DNA from: Clostridia bacterium
GTDB taxonomy: Bacteria; Bacillota; Clostridia; Oscillospirales; CAG-272
Assembly (NCBI GenBank): GCA_017454525.1
Contig: JAFTCT010000124.1
Span: 1 to 40,195, forward strand
Direction: 5' to 3'
DNA: 40,195 nt
The first letter of the stretch is position 1, and every line of letters starts with the position of its first letter. A model generated the notes under the pieces. That model had not been told where the DNA came from. It made no database searches and saw nothing but the letters and a program-made list of their open reading frames with translations. The translations under genes and the position numbers were made by a program. Positions 7,634 through 17,609 of the stretch are shown piece by piece.

Positions 7634-10600
7634 ATGAACATCGGTAAAACATTCAGAGCCGTGACGGCGCTGTGCATCGCGCTGATCATGACCGCCGGCT
7701 GTTTCCAGGCGACTTTCGCGGTCGACAGAGATAACCGGCAGGCGGAAGGCGTGCTCTTCAAATCGTCGTTCGAGTCGAACGAGGACGCCGTTTCGGGCGA
7801 GATCGTCGACCTTTCGGGCGTGATCAAAGCAAACTACGGCGTCAAAGGCAAAGGACTTGCCGTGCGCATGGAGACGGTCGCGGGTTCCGCGGACTATCTC
7901 GGCAGCGAGAACAAGTACAACCTTTTCGACGGAAAAACGGCGACGAAATTCCTGACGGCGGGAAATACCGCCGAGGTCCGGTTCGCCCTCAAGGAGCCGG
8001 CGGCGGTCAACTGCTATGAGATCGCCACCGCCAACGACGAGCCGACGAGAGACCCGAAGTCCTGGACGTTCTACGGATCAAACGACGGAACGGCATGGAC
8101 GAAGCTCGATACGCGCAGCAACGTTTCCTTCGGCGGCAGATTTGCAACGAAGAAATTCTCCTTCGTCAACGAGACCGTTTACGAATGGTACAAGCTCGAC
8201 GTGACGCAGAACTGCGGCGCGTCGCTGGTGCAGTTCTCTTCGCTTGATCTGTACGTCGGCGCCGGCGCCGGCACGCCCGAAGATCCCGAAGAATCGGTCC
8301 CCTCCGAGATCGACGCGTCGGCGATCAACGGCCCGACGGCGTATTCGGGACACTCCGTCGCCATGGCTTTCGACGGGAGCGTGAGCAGCAAATACGTCAG
8401 CGAGATCCTGACGGAGGTAGAGCACGAGGTCTTCACGTTCAGACTGGCGTCCGCCGAGGTGATCACGCACTACGCGCTCTCCAACGGCGACGACCACCTT
8501 GAAAGAGACCCGCGCGACTGGAGTTTCTACGGCTCGAACAACGGCTCGGACTGGACGCTTTTGGATACGCGGAGTTATCAGAACTTCGGCGGCGCGATGA
8601 AGACGAAGGCGTACGGCTTTGAGAACGGTACGGCTTATCTCTGGTTCAAACTCGATATCACCGCGGTCGTCGGTCCCGACACCTGGTTCTCCGCGCAGGG
8701 GAACGGAGACCGGTACCTTCTGCACCTGTCGGAGGTCGAGGTCTTCACGGAGGAGCACTGGCACGAGCCCGCGGGCGAGCAGGAGGAAGTGATCGACGGG
8801 AACGGTCCCTTCACCGTGGTCAAAAGCAGCGTCAAGGGCACGAACACCGTCTCGGAGGACGAGAGCAAAGAGAAACTCTTCGACGGCGAGGAACTGACGA
8901 AGGCGACCTTCACGGCGACGACCGCGTGGGTGTCCTTCCGCGTGAACAGAGCCGACGCCGTCACGGCGTACAGCATCACCTCCGCCAACGACTGGGCGAA
9001 CAGAGACCCCGAAAACTGGACGCTCTACGGCTCGCAGGACGGCGAGACCTGGACGGCGGTCGACAGCCGCGAGGGGATCGCTTTCTCCACGAGATTTGAG
9101 GAGAAGATCTTCCGTCTCTCCTCTCCCGTTTCATACCTCTGGTATAAATTCGACGTCACCAAAAACGGCGGCAACGATACCTACACGCAGTTCTCGGAAT
9201 TGAAGCTGATGACGTCGGAAGACGTCCCCGAAGCCCTTCCGGGCATGGACGTGCGCGTCGACTTCGGACCGACGGCGACCGAGAACGGCAAGCCCGGCGC
9301 ATGGACGGGCAGCAGCTGCCTTGCCGTCTACGGCGAGCAGAGCAGTACCGAAAACACCTATGCGCGCGCCGTCGTCTTCGACGGACTGCAGATCCCCGTC
9401 AGCGCGCATACCACGTTCAGTTATCTCGTGTTCCCGGGACTGTTCAACAACAATTCCTACGACTATGAGTATACCTCCTGCCGGGTGATCCTCGATCTGC
9501 ACTTCACCGACGGCAGCGTTCTGTCGGGACTGGGCGTGAGAGATCAGAACGGTTCGACGATGTCTCCCGCGGGACAGATCGCGGGCGAATGCCTCGTGAC
9601 CGGTCAGTGGAACTACGTCGAGGGCGTCGTCGGGACCGCGGCGGAAGGGAAGACGGTCGACCGGATCGACGCCTATTTTGAGATGGCGAACGCCGAGGAC
9701 GCGTCGAAGTTCATCACCTTCTTCGACGACGTGAAGATCGAAGACAGGACCGCGCCCGTTTACGAGCATCTTTCCGATTACATCACGATCCTGCGCGGCA
9801 CAAATAACGACCAGGCGTACTCGCGCGGGCTCTGCACGCCCGCGGTGACGGTCCCCAACGGCTACAACTTCTACTCGCCCGTCACCAATCCGAACAAGCC
9901 CACGGCTTCCTATAACTATCAGGTGAACGGAGACAACAACCCGCTCGACAGCGTCACGGTGATCCACGCGCCCTCCTACTGGCTCAGTTCCTACGGGACC
10001 TGGCAGTTCATGGCGAACACGTCGGTCGCCTATTCGGGCAGTCTGACGGCGGAAGATATCTCCTCCGGAGCGCGCGCCGCAAAATTCACGCACGAAAACG
10101 AGATCGCGCGCGCGCACTACTACAGCGTGCTTCTGAACGAGGGTACCGCGGCGTCCGGCGTGAGGATCGAAGTCACGCCGACCTCGCACGCGGCGTACGT
10201 ACGCATCACCTTCCCCGGGGACGCGGCGAACAGGAACGTCATTTTCGACAGTCTCTGGGGCAGTTCCGCCGATATGCTCTCCTTCTCCTCCGATTGCCGT
10301 TCCTTCACGGCGCTGACCAATCACGTCTCCGCCGGCGGCGGAAAGATGTACGTTGTCGGCACGTTCGACGACGCGTGGAAGAGCGCGACGACGGTGAAGG
10401 GCGCAAAGGGTATCGCGTCCTTTGACGGCGGCACGACGGTCGTCACGATGAAGATCGCGACCTCCTTCCTCTCCTACGAGCAGGCGCGTCACAATATGGA
10501 ACTCGAGATCGGCGACATGGACTTCGACGCCGTGATGGCGGCGGCGCAGGGCGTGTGGGACGCGCTGTGCGGCAAGTTCGAGATCGAGGGAGCGACCTAT

Positions 10601-12634
10601 ACCCAACTCGTCAATTTCTATTCCGCGCTGTACAGAATGTACGCCTATCCGAACCTCTATTCCGAAAACGAGGGCTCGAACGAGAATCCGGTCTGGGTCT
10701 ACGCCTCCCCCTATCACAGCGGCGCGAAGACCTCCGGCTTCTTCTACACGAACAACGGTTTCTGGGATACCTACCGCACGACCTGGGCGGGCTACAGTCT
10801 CTTCACCGCCGAAAAGGACGGCGAGATGCTCGACGGTATCGTGCAGCACTATATCGACTCCGGCTGGATCCCGCGCTGGATCTGTCCCGGCGGCGTCAAC
10901 TGCATGGTCGGTACCTCCAGCGACATCATCTTTGCGGACGCGTTCATCAAGGGGATCGATTTCAATTACGAAAAAGCGTGGGAATCGATGATTGAAAACG
11001 CCTCCGCCTACTCCTCGAATATGACCGCGGGCGGCAGACCCGCCAACAACGTGTCTCCTTACATCGGCTACGTGCCGAACAACAACGGCTCGAGCATCCG
11101 CGGGGAAGCGTATTCCTCCTCGATCGAGAGCTGCATCAACGATTACGGACTCTACCGTATGGCGGAGAAACTGGGGCTGACCGCCGAAGCGGAATACTAT
11201 CTTGACAGATGCATGAAATATCAGATGCTCTTCAACGCCGAAGCCGACTTCTTCATGGGCTTGAGCGATAAGGGCGTGTATTCCGCCGACGCGTCGAACT
11301 ACGATCCCGCCGCGTGGGGCGGACCGAAGGGCGACTACACCGAATCGGTGGGCTGGGTCAACGCCTTCCCGGCGGTATTCGACGGCGAAGGACTTGCCGC
11401 GCTCTACGGCGGCAGGGAAGCGCTCGCGGCGAAACTCAATACGATGTTCGACGACAGCATCGAGAGTATGCGCAAGGTCATCAACATCACGGGACACGAG
11501 ATGCGCGAGTTCAAGGAAGTGAAGATGGGGCAGTACGAGCACAACAATCAGCCCTCCCATCACGTCATTTACACCTACGCCTTCTCGAGCGAACCCTGGC
11601 GCGTGCAGGAGTACGCGCGAGAGGTACTCCGCCACGTTTACGTCGGCAGCGAGATCGGACAGGGTCTGCCCGGCGACGAGGACAACGGCGAAATGTCCGC
11701 CTGGTACGTCTTCAACGCGCTCGGCTTCTATCCCTACTGCCTGGCTTCCGGCGAATACGTGATCGGCTCGCCGCTCTTCCCGAAGGTGACGGTACACTTC
11801 GACAACGGCAACGATCTCGTCATCATCGCGCACAACAATTCGCAGGAGAACGTCTATATCCGGTCCGCGAAGGTCAACGGCGAGAGTTATGACAAACTCA
11901 GTCTGACGCACGAGATGATCACCTCGGGCTGCGTGATCGAATACGAGATGGGCGATCAGCCCTCCTCCTTCGGCTCTTCCGACCAGGCGCGTCCCTCTTC
12001 GCTGTCGCAGAAGGGGAAGGTGCGTTCGTACGAGAGCGATCTTGCGGGACAGGCGAAGATCAATTACGCCGATTACACGGCGGCTTCCGAGGTGACGGCG
12101 GAGACGGAGATCTTCTCCGGAGCTTCGTCGAAGAATTACTTCAACAACAACAGTCTGACGGGCGTGACGACGGCGGACGGCAAGCAGGTCGTTCTGACCG
12201 GCACGGTCCCGGGCAAACTCTCCTATATCACGGTCAGCAGTTACGCGAAGACGGCTGCGCCCACCGGCGTGAAGATCGAGGCGTCCGACGACGGCGTGCA
12301 TTACAGAACGCTCGCCGAAAAGGAACTGTCCTTCCTCTTCGATAAATTCGCCGTGCCCGTTGAGATCCCCGAAGCGGAGCGTGGATACTATCTCTTCTAC
12401 CGCGTGACCTTCACGGGCGGCGGACGGCTGTCGGAACTGGAGTTCATCGGCTCGAAGGCGATCAAGGGCGATATCGACTTCAGTCAGACGCTCGGTATCT
12501 CCGACGTGACGATGCTGCTTGATCTCTTGGCGTCCGGCGGAGCCTCCGCGGACTACGTCAGAGACGTGAGCGGCGACGGCACGCTGTCCATCGAGGACGT
12601 GACGGCGCTGCTTGACATCCTTGCAGGTTCATAA
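7634..12634 (+). CDS. GH92 enzyme, acid Glu replaced by Gln, dockerin-tethered
   Basis: This secreted GH92-family enzyme has 1666 residues. In order: signal peptide; three discoidin-like modules (about 79-210, 226-373, 393-527); a jelly-roll-like domain (about 537-706); the GH92 catalytic region (about 712-1441); a degenerate discoidin-like module (about 1472-1610); and a type I dockerin (1611-1666, loops DIDFSQTLGISD and DVSGDGTLSIED). GH92 signatures are [15 protein letters not shown] with both base Asp residues (D1348, D1350) and [19 protein letters not shown]. The family motif HGNEPxHH reads HNNQPSHH, so the usual acid Glu is Q1306. The N-terminal GFSHTHLSG-type segment is replaced by [14 protein letters not shown]. 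From memory, Gln here occurs in mannose-1-phospho-6-mannose hydrolases, where the phosphate leaving group needs no acid. Specificity is inferred. The ribosome binding site (GGGAAGAG) is weak. Confidence 0.9.
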   Translation: MNIGKTFRAVTALCIALIMTAGCFQATFAVDRDNRQAEGVLFKSSFESNEDAVSGEIVDLSGVIKANYGVKGKGLAVRMETVAGSADYLGSENKYNLFDGKTATKFLTAGNTAEVRFALKEPAAVNCYEIATANDEPTRDPKSWTFYGSNDGTAWTKLDTRSNVSFGGRFATKKFSFVNETVYEWYKLDVTQNCGASLVQFSSLDLYVGAGAGTPEDPEESVPSEIDASAINGPTAYSGHSVAMAFDGSVSSKYVSEILTEVEHEVFTFRLASAEVITHYALSNGDDHLERDPRDWSFYGSNNGSDWTLLDTRSYQNFGGAMKTKAYGFENGTAYLWFKLDITAVVGPDTWFSAQGNGDRYLLHLSEVEVFTEEHWHEPAGEQEEVIDGNGPFTVVKSSVKGTNTVSEDESKEKLFDGEELTKATFTATTAWVSFRVNRADAVTAYSITSANDWANRDPENWTLYGSQDGETWTAVDSREGIAFSTRFEEKIFRLSSPVSYLWYKFDVTKNGGNDTYTQFSELKLMTSEDVPEALPGMDVRVDFGPTATENGKPGAWTGSSCLAVYGEQSSTENTYARAVVFDGLQIPVSAHTTFSYLVFPGLFNNNSYDYEYTSCRVILDLHFTDGSVLSGLGVRDQNGSTMSPAGQIAGECLVTGQWNYVEGVVGTAAEGKTVDRIDAYFEMANAEDASKFITFFDDVKIEDRTAPVYEHLSDYITILRGTNNDQAYSRGLCTPAVTVPNGYNFYSPVTNPNKPTASYNYQVNGDNNPLDSVTVIHAPSYWLSSYGTWQFMANTSVAYSGSLTAEDISSGARAAKFTHENEIARAHYYSVLLNEGTAASGVRIEVTPTSHAAYVRITFPGDAANRNVIFDSLWGSSADMLSFSSDCRSFTALTNHVSAGGGKMYVVGTFDDAWKSATTVKGAKGIASFDGGTTVVTMKIATSFLSYEQARHNMELEIGDMDFDAVMAAAQGVWDALCGKFEIEGATYTQLVNFYSALYRMYAYPNLYSENEGSNENPVWVYASPYHSGAKTSGFFYTNNGFWDTYRTTWAGYSLFTAEKDGEMLDGIVQHYIDSGWIPRWICPGGVNCMVGTSSDIIFADAFIKGIDFNYEKAWESMIENASAYSSNMTAGGRPANNVSPYIGYVPNNNGSSIRGEAYSSSIESCINDYGLYRMAEKLGLTAEAEYYLDRCMKYQMLFNAEADFFMGLSDKGVYSADASNYDPAAWGGPKGDYTESVGWVNAFPAVFDGEGLAALYGGREALAAKLNTMFDDSIESMRKVINITGHEMREFKEVKMGQYEHNNQPSHHVIYTYAFSSEPWRVQEYAREVLRHVYVGSEIGQGLPGDEDNGEMSAWYVFNALGFYPYCLASGEYVIGSPLFPKVTVHFDNGNDLVIIAHNNSQENVYIRSAKVNGESYDKLSLTHEMITSGCVIEYEMGDQPSSFGSSDQARPSSLSQKGKVRSYESDLAGQAKINYADYTAASEVTAETEIFSGASSKNYFNNNSLTGVTTADGKQVVLTGTVPGKLSYITVSSYAKTAAPTGVKIEASDDGVHYRTLAEKELSFLFDKFAVPVEIPEAERGYYLFYRVTFTGGGRLSELEFIGSKAIKGDIDFSQTLGISDVTMLLDLLASGGASADYVRDVSGDGTLSIEDVTALLDILAGS

Positions 12635-12646
12635 ACCGTTTCCGGT

Positions 12647-12678
12647 CGGGCTGCCGCGTCTTTTGGCGCGGCAGCCCG
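12647..12678 (+). promoter_or_regulatory. Perfect 12-bp GC-rich hairpin between the two GH92 genes
   Basis: CGGGCTGCCGCG pairs exactly with CGCGGCAGCCCG around an 8-nt loop containing TTTT. The sequence after it is AAAAAC, not a T-run, so it is not a classic terminator for the plus strand. It is more likely an mRNA 3'-end stabiliser or processing point that sets different amounts of the two enzymes (inference). Confidence 0.6.
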
Positions 12679-12703
12679 AAAAACATGATCAGAAGGTGAA
12701 GTC

Positions 12704-15700
12704 ATGAAAAGGACCATTCTCTCGCTGTTCCTTGCGGCGGCAATGCTTCTGCCGTCCGCGATCCCGTTCGGCGTTTTCGCGGAACCCTCCGCCGACGGGG
12801 AAGTTCTGTTCCATTCGTCCTTTGAGGACGGGGAAGGACTGTCTTTCTCGGGAGAGACGGTCGCGCTTTCAAACGTCGCGACAGCCGAATACGGCGTCAG
12901 GGGAAGCGGACTTCCCGTGCGGCTCGAGACCGTCGCGGGCAGCGCGGATTTCCTCGGCGGCGAGAACAAATTCAATCTTTTCGACGGAAAAAACGCGACC
13001 AAATTCTTAACGGACAGCCGCACGGGATACGTTTCGTTCTGCCTTGAGAAGCCCGCCGAGGTCGTCCGCTACGAGGTCGTCAGCGCAAACGACGCCGAGG
13101 ACAGGGATCCGAAAGACTGGGTGCTGTACGCGTCGGCTGACGGTGAGAACTGGGTCGAATACGACAGGCGCACGAACGTCGTCTTCTACGACCGCTTCCA
13201 GTCGAAGAAATTCGACGTCGCCGCCCCCGCGACCTACAGTTGGTTCAAACTGGAGATCACGAAGAACGCCGGCGCCTCGATGCTGCAGTTCGCGGCGCTC
13301 GAGCTGTACGACGCCTCCTACGTGGAGCAGCCGGTCGTAAAGGGAAACTACGGCGTCGATCTCAAGAGCGTCAAGGGAACGGGCGATCTCAACGCCCAGG
13401 AGAACAAGAGAAATCTGTTCGACCGCGACGAGGCGACCAAGTACGTCGTCGCCGGACGGAAAATGTGGGTCTCGTTTGCCATGAGCGCGCAGAAGACCTT
13501 CACCGCATACGCGCTGACCAGCGCCAACGACGCGGCGGAGCGCGATCCGAAGGACTTCGTGCTCTACGGCTCGCAGGACGGAAAAACCTGGACCGAAATC
13601 GACGCGAGAACGAACGTCGTCTTTCAGGGACGGTTCGATACGAAGGTCTTCCGCCTCCCGTCGGAAATTTCCTATCCGCAGTACAAGTTTGAAGTCACGA
13701 AAAACAACGGCGCCGTCGATTATACGCAGTTGGCGGATCTGACGCTGATCGAAAACGCCGGAACGCCCGATCTGACGCCCGGCTTTTCGGTAAAGAGAAG
13801 CTTCGGACCGCTGCAGACGGTATGCGGCAAGGCGGGCGCCTGGACGGGACGGCAGTGTCTGCAGGTCTGCGGGGAACAGACGGCGGCGAAGGATACCTAC
13901 GCGCGCGCGGCGGTCTATACCGGTCTGAATATCCCGGTCAGCGAGGACACGACGCTTTCCTACCTCATCTTCCCGGGGCTTTTCAACCTCAAGACCTACG
14001 ATTATCTTTACACCTCCTGCCGCGTGATCGTCGATCTGCACTTCACCGACGGGAGCACCCTCTGCGATCTCGCCGTCCGCGATCAGAACGGCTCGCTGCT
14101 CACGCCTGCGGGGCAGGTCGGGGGCGAATGCCTCTATACCGCCCAGTGGAACTACGTGGAGACGGCGTTCGGAAAAAGCGCCGCGGGCAAGACGGTCGAC
14201 CGCATCGACGTGTATTTTGATATGCCCGAGACGGAGGAACCCGTGAAATTCGTCACGTTCTTTGACGACGTGATCATCAAAAACAAGAAACCGGTCGTCC
14301 ATGAGCATCTGTCCGACTATATCACGATCCTGCGCGGCACCAACAACGATCAGGCATTCTCGCGCGGGCTCTGCACGCCCGGCGTCACGGTGCCGAACGG
14401 ATTCAACTTCTATTCGCCGGTGACAGATCCGAACAAATCGACGGCTTCCTATAACTATCAGCAGAACAACGGCAACAACCCGCTTGACAGCATTACGGTG
14501 ATCCATATCCCGTCCTACTGGCTGTCGAGCTACGGGACGTGGCAATTCATGACCAATACGGATATCGACACCTCCGGGGGACTTTCGGGGATCACCGCGC
14601 AGATGATCTCGTCCGAGGCGCGAGGATCGGCGTTCAGCCATGAAAACGAAATCGCGCACGCCCATTACTACAGCGTGACGCTCGACGCGGGCACGCCCTC
14701 GGGCGGCGTGAAGATCGAGATCACGCCGACCTCTCACGCTTCTTACGTCCGTTTCACGTTCCCGGAGGACGCGGAGAACGTCAACGTGATCTTCGACAGT
14801 CTGTGGGGCGGCGGGAACGTCAGATTTTCAGACGACCGCAGGACCTTCACGGCTCTGACCTCCCACAATTCGGCGGGCTCGGCGCGTATGCACGTATACG
14901 GCGTTTTCGATCAGCCGTATACCGAAGCGAAAACGGTCAGCGGCGCGAAGGGGATCGCCTCCTTCCCGAAGGGCACGACGGTCCTGACGATGAAGATCGC
15001 CACCTCCTTCCTTTCGGTCGATCAGGCGAAGCACAGTATGGAACTCGAGATCGGAACGGGGAACTTCGACAGCGTGTTCGCCGGCGCGCAGAAGGCGTGG
15101 GACGATCTGTGCGGGATGTTTGAGATCGAGGGCGGCACCTATACCCAACTCGTCAATTTCTACTCCGCTTTGTACCGGATGTACGCCTATCCGAACCTCT
15201 ATTCCGAGAACGAGGGCACGAACGAGGATCCGGTCTGGGTCTACGCCTCTCCCTATCACGGCGGGAAAAAGACCGCGGGGATCCTCTATACGATCAACGG
15301 CTTCTGGGACACCTACCGCACGACCTGGGCGGGATACAGTCTCTTCACGCCGATAAAGGACGGCGAGATGCTCGACGGTCTGGTACAGCACTATCTCGAT
15401 TCTGGCTGGCTGCCGCGCTGGATCTGTCCGGGCGGCGTGGACTGCATGGTCGGCACCTCCAGCGACATCATCTTCGCTGACGCCTATATCAAAGGCGTGA
15501 CGTTCAATTACGAAAAAGCGTGGGAGTCGATGATCGAGAACGCCTCCGCCTATTCGTCAAATATGTCGGCGGGCGGCAGACCCTCAAACAATCAGACGCC
15601 GTTTCTGGGGTATGTGCCCAACGATACCGCCGAAGCGTATTCCTCCTCGATGGAGAGCTACATCAACGACTACGGTCTTTACCGGATGGCGGAGAAACTG

Positions 15701-17335
15701 GGTCTGACCGACGAAGCGGAGTACTATTACAACCGCTGCCTGAAATACCCGGAGATGTTCAATTCTTCGGTCGGATTCTTCATGGGAAGGAACAAATCGG
15801 GCACCTTCTCGGCGACCGGATCGAACTACGATCCCGCCGTGTGGGGCGGACCGAAAGGCGACTACACCGAATCGGTGGGCTGGGTCAACGCCTTCCCGGC
15901 GGTCTTCGACGGCGAAGGGCTCGCCGCGCTCTACGGCGGCAGGGAAGCGCTCGCGGCGAAACTGAACGCCCTCTTTGACGACAGCGTCGGGAGTATGCGG
16001 CGCGTCGCTTCGGACGGCGTGCACGAGGTCGCCGAATTCAAGGAAGTGAAGATGGGACAGTACGAGCACAACAATCAGCCCGCGCACCATCTCATCTATA
16101 CCTACGCTTTCTCGAGCGAGCCCTGGCACGTGCAGGAATATACGCGCGAAGTGCTTCGCCACGTTTACGTCGGCAGCGAGATCGGACAGGGACTGCCCGG
16201 CGACGAGGACAACGGCGAGATGTCCGCCTGGTTCGTCTTCAACGCGCTCGGCTTCTACCCCTACTGTCTGGCGTCCGGCGAATACGTGATCGGCTCGCCG
16301 CTCTTCCCGAAGGTGACGGTGCATCTCGAGACCGGAAAGGATATCGTGATCGTCGCGCACAACAATTCGCAGGAGAACGTCTATATCCGCTCTGCAAAGA
16401 TCAACGGGGAGAAACCGGACAAACTGACGCTCTCTCACGAGACGCTCGCGGAGGGCTGCGTGATCGAGTATGAAATGACGTCGGTCCCGCAGACCTTTGC
16501 ACAGGGCGGCGATATCCGTCCGGCTTCTCTTTCGACGGCGGAGGGGGTCGTGAATTACAGAAAAGACCTTTCGGACCGCGTGTCGCCGAAAAAGGCCGCG
16601 TACGGCGAGGAGAGCGAAGTGAAGAGCGCGACCGAGGTCTACGTTGAAAACGAAAACGCCCAGAAACTCTTTGACGGCAACTCCCTGACGTACGTCACGT
16701 ACGAGGACGGTCTCTCTGTCCTGCTGACCGGTACGTCGCCGTCGAAGATCGATATGATCACGCTTGCGTGCGGCGACGCGGAGACGGCGCCGGAAGGCGT
16801 TACCGTCGAATTCTCGAACGACGCGAAGACCTGGAAAACGGCGGTGGAGAAGGATCTTTCCTTCGCGTTTGATCACTTCGTGATCCCCGTCGCGATCCCG
16901 AAGGAACTGCGCGGGAACTACCGCTTCTGCCGCGTCACCCTCAAGGGCGGCGGCGCGCTTTCCGAGATCGAATTCCTCGGTACCAAGGGAAGCGGCGACC
17001 CGGACGATCCCTTTGATCCGCCGGCGCCCACCCCGACGCCGACGCCCACCCCGACGGTCACTCCAGAACCCACCCCGACGCCCACTTCGACGCCCGAACC
17101 GACGCCGACGCCTACGCCCGTTCCGACGGCAGCCCCGACGCCCGAGCCGACGCCCGTTCCGACGGTCACGCCCGAGCCTACCCCGACGCCCGAACCGACG
17201 CCGACGCCCGCGGAGACCCATACCGCGGCGCGGGAGAGCGGCGGCGCCGCGCCGATCGTGATCGCTGTCGTCGTCGCGGTCCTTGCCGCGGGCGGCGTCG
17301 CGGTATTCCTCCTTCTGCGCAGGAAGCGCAAGTGA
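12704..17335 (+). CDS. GH92 enzyme, acid Glu replaced by Gln, membrane-anchored
   Basis: This 1543-residue protein is a tandem paralogue of the preceding gene, very similar along the catalytic part. Layout: signal peptide; two discoidin-like modules (about 74-206, 216-352); a jelly-roll-like domain (about 356-526); GH92 region (about 536-1262); degenerate discoidin-like module (about 1293-1429); Pro/Thr/Glu stalk (about 1440-1506); a transmembrane helix; and RRKRK at the end. No LPxTG is present, so it is anchored by its C-terminal helix rather than by sortase. The base Asp pair is kept (D1167 and D1169 in [15 protein letters not shown]), while the acid position is again Gln (HNNQPAHH, Q1125). 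Ribosome binding site AAGGTGA. It is probably cotranscribed with the upstream GH92 gene and acts on the same substrate at the cell surface, where the other copy can join a dockerin-cohesin complex. Confidence 0.9.
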   Translation: MKRTILSLFLAAAMLLPSAIPFGVFAEPSADGEVLFHSSFEDGEGLSFSGETVALSNVATAEYGVRGSGLPVRLETVAGSADFLGGENKFNLFDGKNATKFLTDSRTGYVSFCLEKPAEVVRYEVVSANDAEDRDPKDWVLYASADGENWVEYDRRTNVVFYDRFQSKKFDVAAPATYSWFKLEITKNAGASMLQFAALELYDASYVEQPVVKGNYGVDLKSVKGTGDLNAQENKRNLFDRDEATKYVVAGRKMWVSFAMSAQKTFTAYALTSANDAAERDPKDFVLYGSQDGKTWTEIDARTNVVFQGRFDTKVFRLPSEISYPQYKFEVTKNNGAVDYTQLADLTLIENAGTPDLTPGFSVKRSFGPLQTVCGKAGAWTGRQCLQVCGEQTAAKDTYARAAVYTGLNIPVSEDTTLSYLIFPGLFNLKTYDYLYTSCRVIVDLHFTDGSTLCDLAVRDQNGSLLTPAGQVGGECLYTAQWNYVETAFGKSAAGKTVDRIDVYFDMPETEEPVKFVTFFDDVIIKNKKPVVHEHLSDYITILRGTNNDQAFSRGLCTPGVTVPNGFNFYSPVTDPNKSTASYNYQQNNGNNPLDSITVIHIPSYWLSSYGTWQFMTNTDIDTSGGLSGITAQMISSEARGSAFSHENEIAHAHYYSVTLDAGTPSGGVKIEITPTSHASYVRFTFPEDAENVNVIFDSLWGGGNVRFSDDRRTFTALTSHNSAGSARMHVYGVFDQPYTEAKTVSGAKGIASFPKGTTVLTMKIATSFLSVDQAKHSMELEIGTGNFDSVFAGAQKAWDDLCGMFEIEGGTYTQLVNFYSALYRMYAYPNLYSENEGTNEDPVWVYASPYHGGKKTAGILYTINGFWDTYRTTWAGYSLFTPIKDGEMLDGLVQHYLDSGWLPRWICPGGVDCMVGTSSDIIFADAYIKGVTFNYEKAWESMIENASAYSSNMSAGGRPSNNQTPFLGYVPNDTAEAYSSSMESYINDYGLYRMAEKLGLTDEAEYYYNRCLKYPEMFNSSVGFFMGRNKSGTFSATGSNYDPAVWGGPKGDYTESVGWVNAFPAVFDGEGLAALYGGREALAAKLNALFDDSVGSMRRVASDGVHEVAEFKEVKMGQYEHNNQPAHHLIYTYAFSSEPWHVQEYTREVLRHVYVGSEIGQGLPGDEDNGEMSAWFVFNALGFYPYCLASGEYVIGSPLFPKVTVHLETGKDIVIVAHNNSQENVYIRSAKINGEKPDKLTLSHETLAEGCVIEYEMTSVPQTFAQGGDIRPASLSTAEGVVNYRKDLSDRVSPKKAAYGEESEVKSATEVYVENENAQKLFDGNSLTYVTYEDGLSVLLTGTSPSKIDMITLACGDAETAPEGVTVEFSNDAKTWKTAVEKDLSFAFDHFVIPVAIPKELRGNYRFCRVTLKGGGALSEIEFLGTKGSGDPDDPFDPPAPTPTPTPTPTVTPEPTPTPTSTPEPTPTPTPVPTAAPTPEPTPVPTVTPEPTPTPEPTPTPAETHTAARESGGAAPIVIAVVVAVLAAGGVAVFLLLRRKRK
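17018..17213 (+). repeat. Pro/Thr/Glu stalk-coding repeats
   Basis: Degenerate 6-nt units (CCGACG, CCCACC, CCCGAA) encode the [12 protein letters not shown] stalk that holds the second GH92 enzyme away from the membrane. It is the same kind of linker as in the lipoprotein phosphoesterase at 1735-1845, with more Glu and Val interruptions. Confidence 0.85.
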
Positions 17336-17396
17336 CCGCAGCAAAAAGGACTGTCGCTTCCGTCGGACGGTTCGACCTTTGAAACTGACGCGCAAA

Positions 17397-17601
17397 GGGG
17401 GTGTCTCATTTGGCGTATTTGCGCCAAATGAAACAGCCCCGTCGACGTTTTGCTCCTCGGCTCACGCCTCGGTTTTGTCATATTGTTAGGCAATAAGCGT
17501 TCGCCTGTCCGGACAAAACCGCAAAAGTCGCGCAAAACGGACGGGATCCCGACCATCCGTTTTGCGGGGGCTGCTCATTTGCAGGCAAATGAAACAGCCC
17601 C
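17397..17601 (+). repeat. Complete copy of a four-hairpin dispersed repeat (about 205 bp)
   Basis: The element consists of hairpin A (17397-17440, arms GGGGTGTCTCATTTGGCG-like), hairpin B (17470-17479 with 17512-17521, with a small inner TATTG/CAATA stem), hairpin C (17532-17541 with 17556-17565, closing on the palindrome CGGGATCCCG) and hairpin D (17566-17601). Hairpins A and D share the same outer arm, GGGGCTGTTTCATTTG, so the element has terminal inverted repeats of about 16 bp. It encodes no protein. A 97%-identical inverted copy lies at 40045-40195 and a diverged direct copy at the start of the window. It resembles a MITE or mosaic intergenic element. Confidence 0.85.
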
Positions 17602-17606
17602 ATTTT
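17566..17606 (+). terminator. Terminator-like end hairpin of the repeat
   Basis: Hairpin D (GGGGCTG..CATTTGC paired with GGCAAATGAAACAGCCCC) is followed by ATTTTGTCTT. It is well placed to stop transcripts from the GH92 operon before the GH38 promoter begins 9 nt later. Confidence 0.5.
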
Positions 17607-17609
17607 GTC

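Noticed and set aside
7634..7740. Possible lipobox (TAGC) in the signal peptide of the first GH92
   Set aside because: The -3 position is Thr rather than Leu/Val/Ile, an ordinary cleavage site (TFA-V) follows, and the protein already has a dockerin.
9131..12301. Open frame of 1056 codons antisense to the first GH92 gene
   Set aside because: The predicted protein is rich in Arg, Val, Asp and His with no domain, signal or ribosome binding site. It mirrors the GC-rich codon pattern of the GH92 gene.
15584..17395. Arg/Gly-rich antisense frame over the stalk of the second GH92
   Set aside because: The Gly-Arg runs are the complement of the Pro-Thr codons; there is no independent support.
17335..17396. 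Sortase anchor at the end of the second GH92
   Set aside because: No LPxTG-like motif precedes the helix; the end fits a simple C-terminal membrane anchor.
17397..17601. Hairpin series considered as a CRISPR-like array or integron attachment site
   Set aside because: The hairpins differ from one another, no regular spacer exists, and no cas or integrase gene is present.
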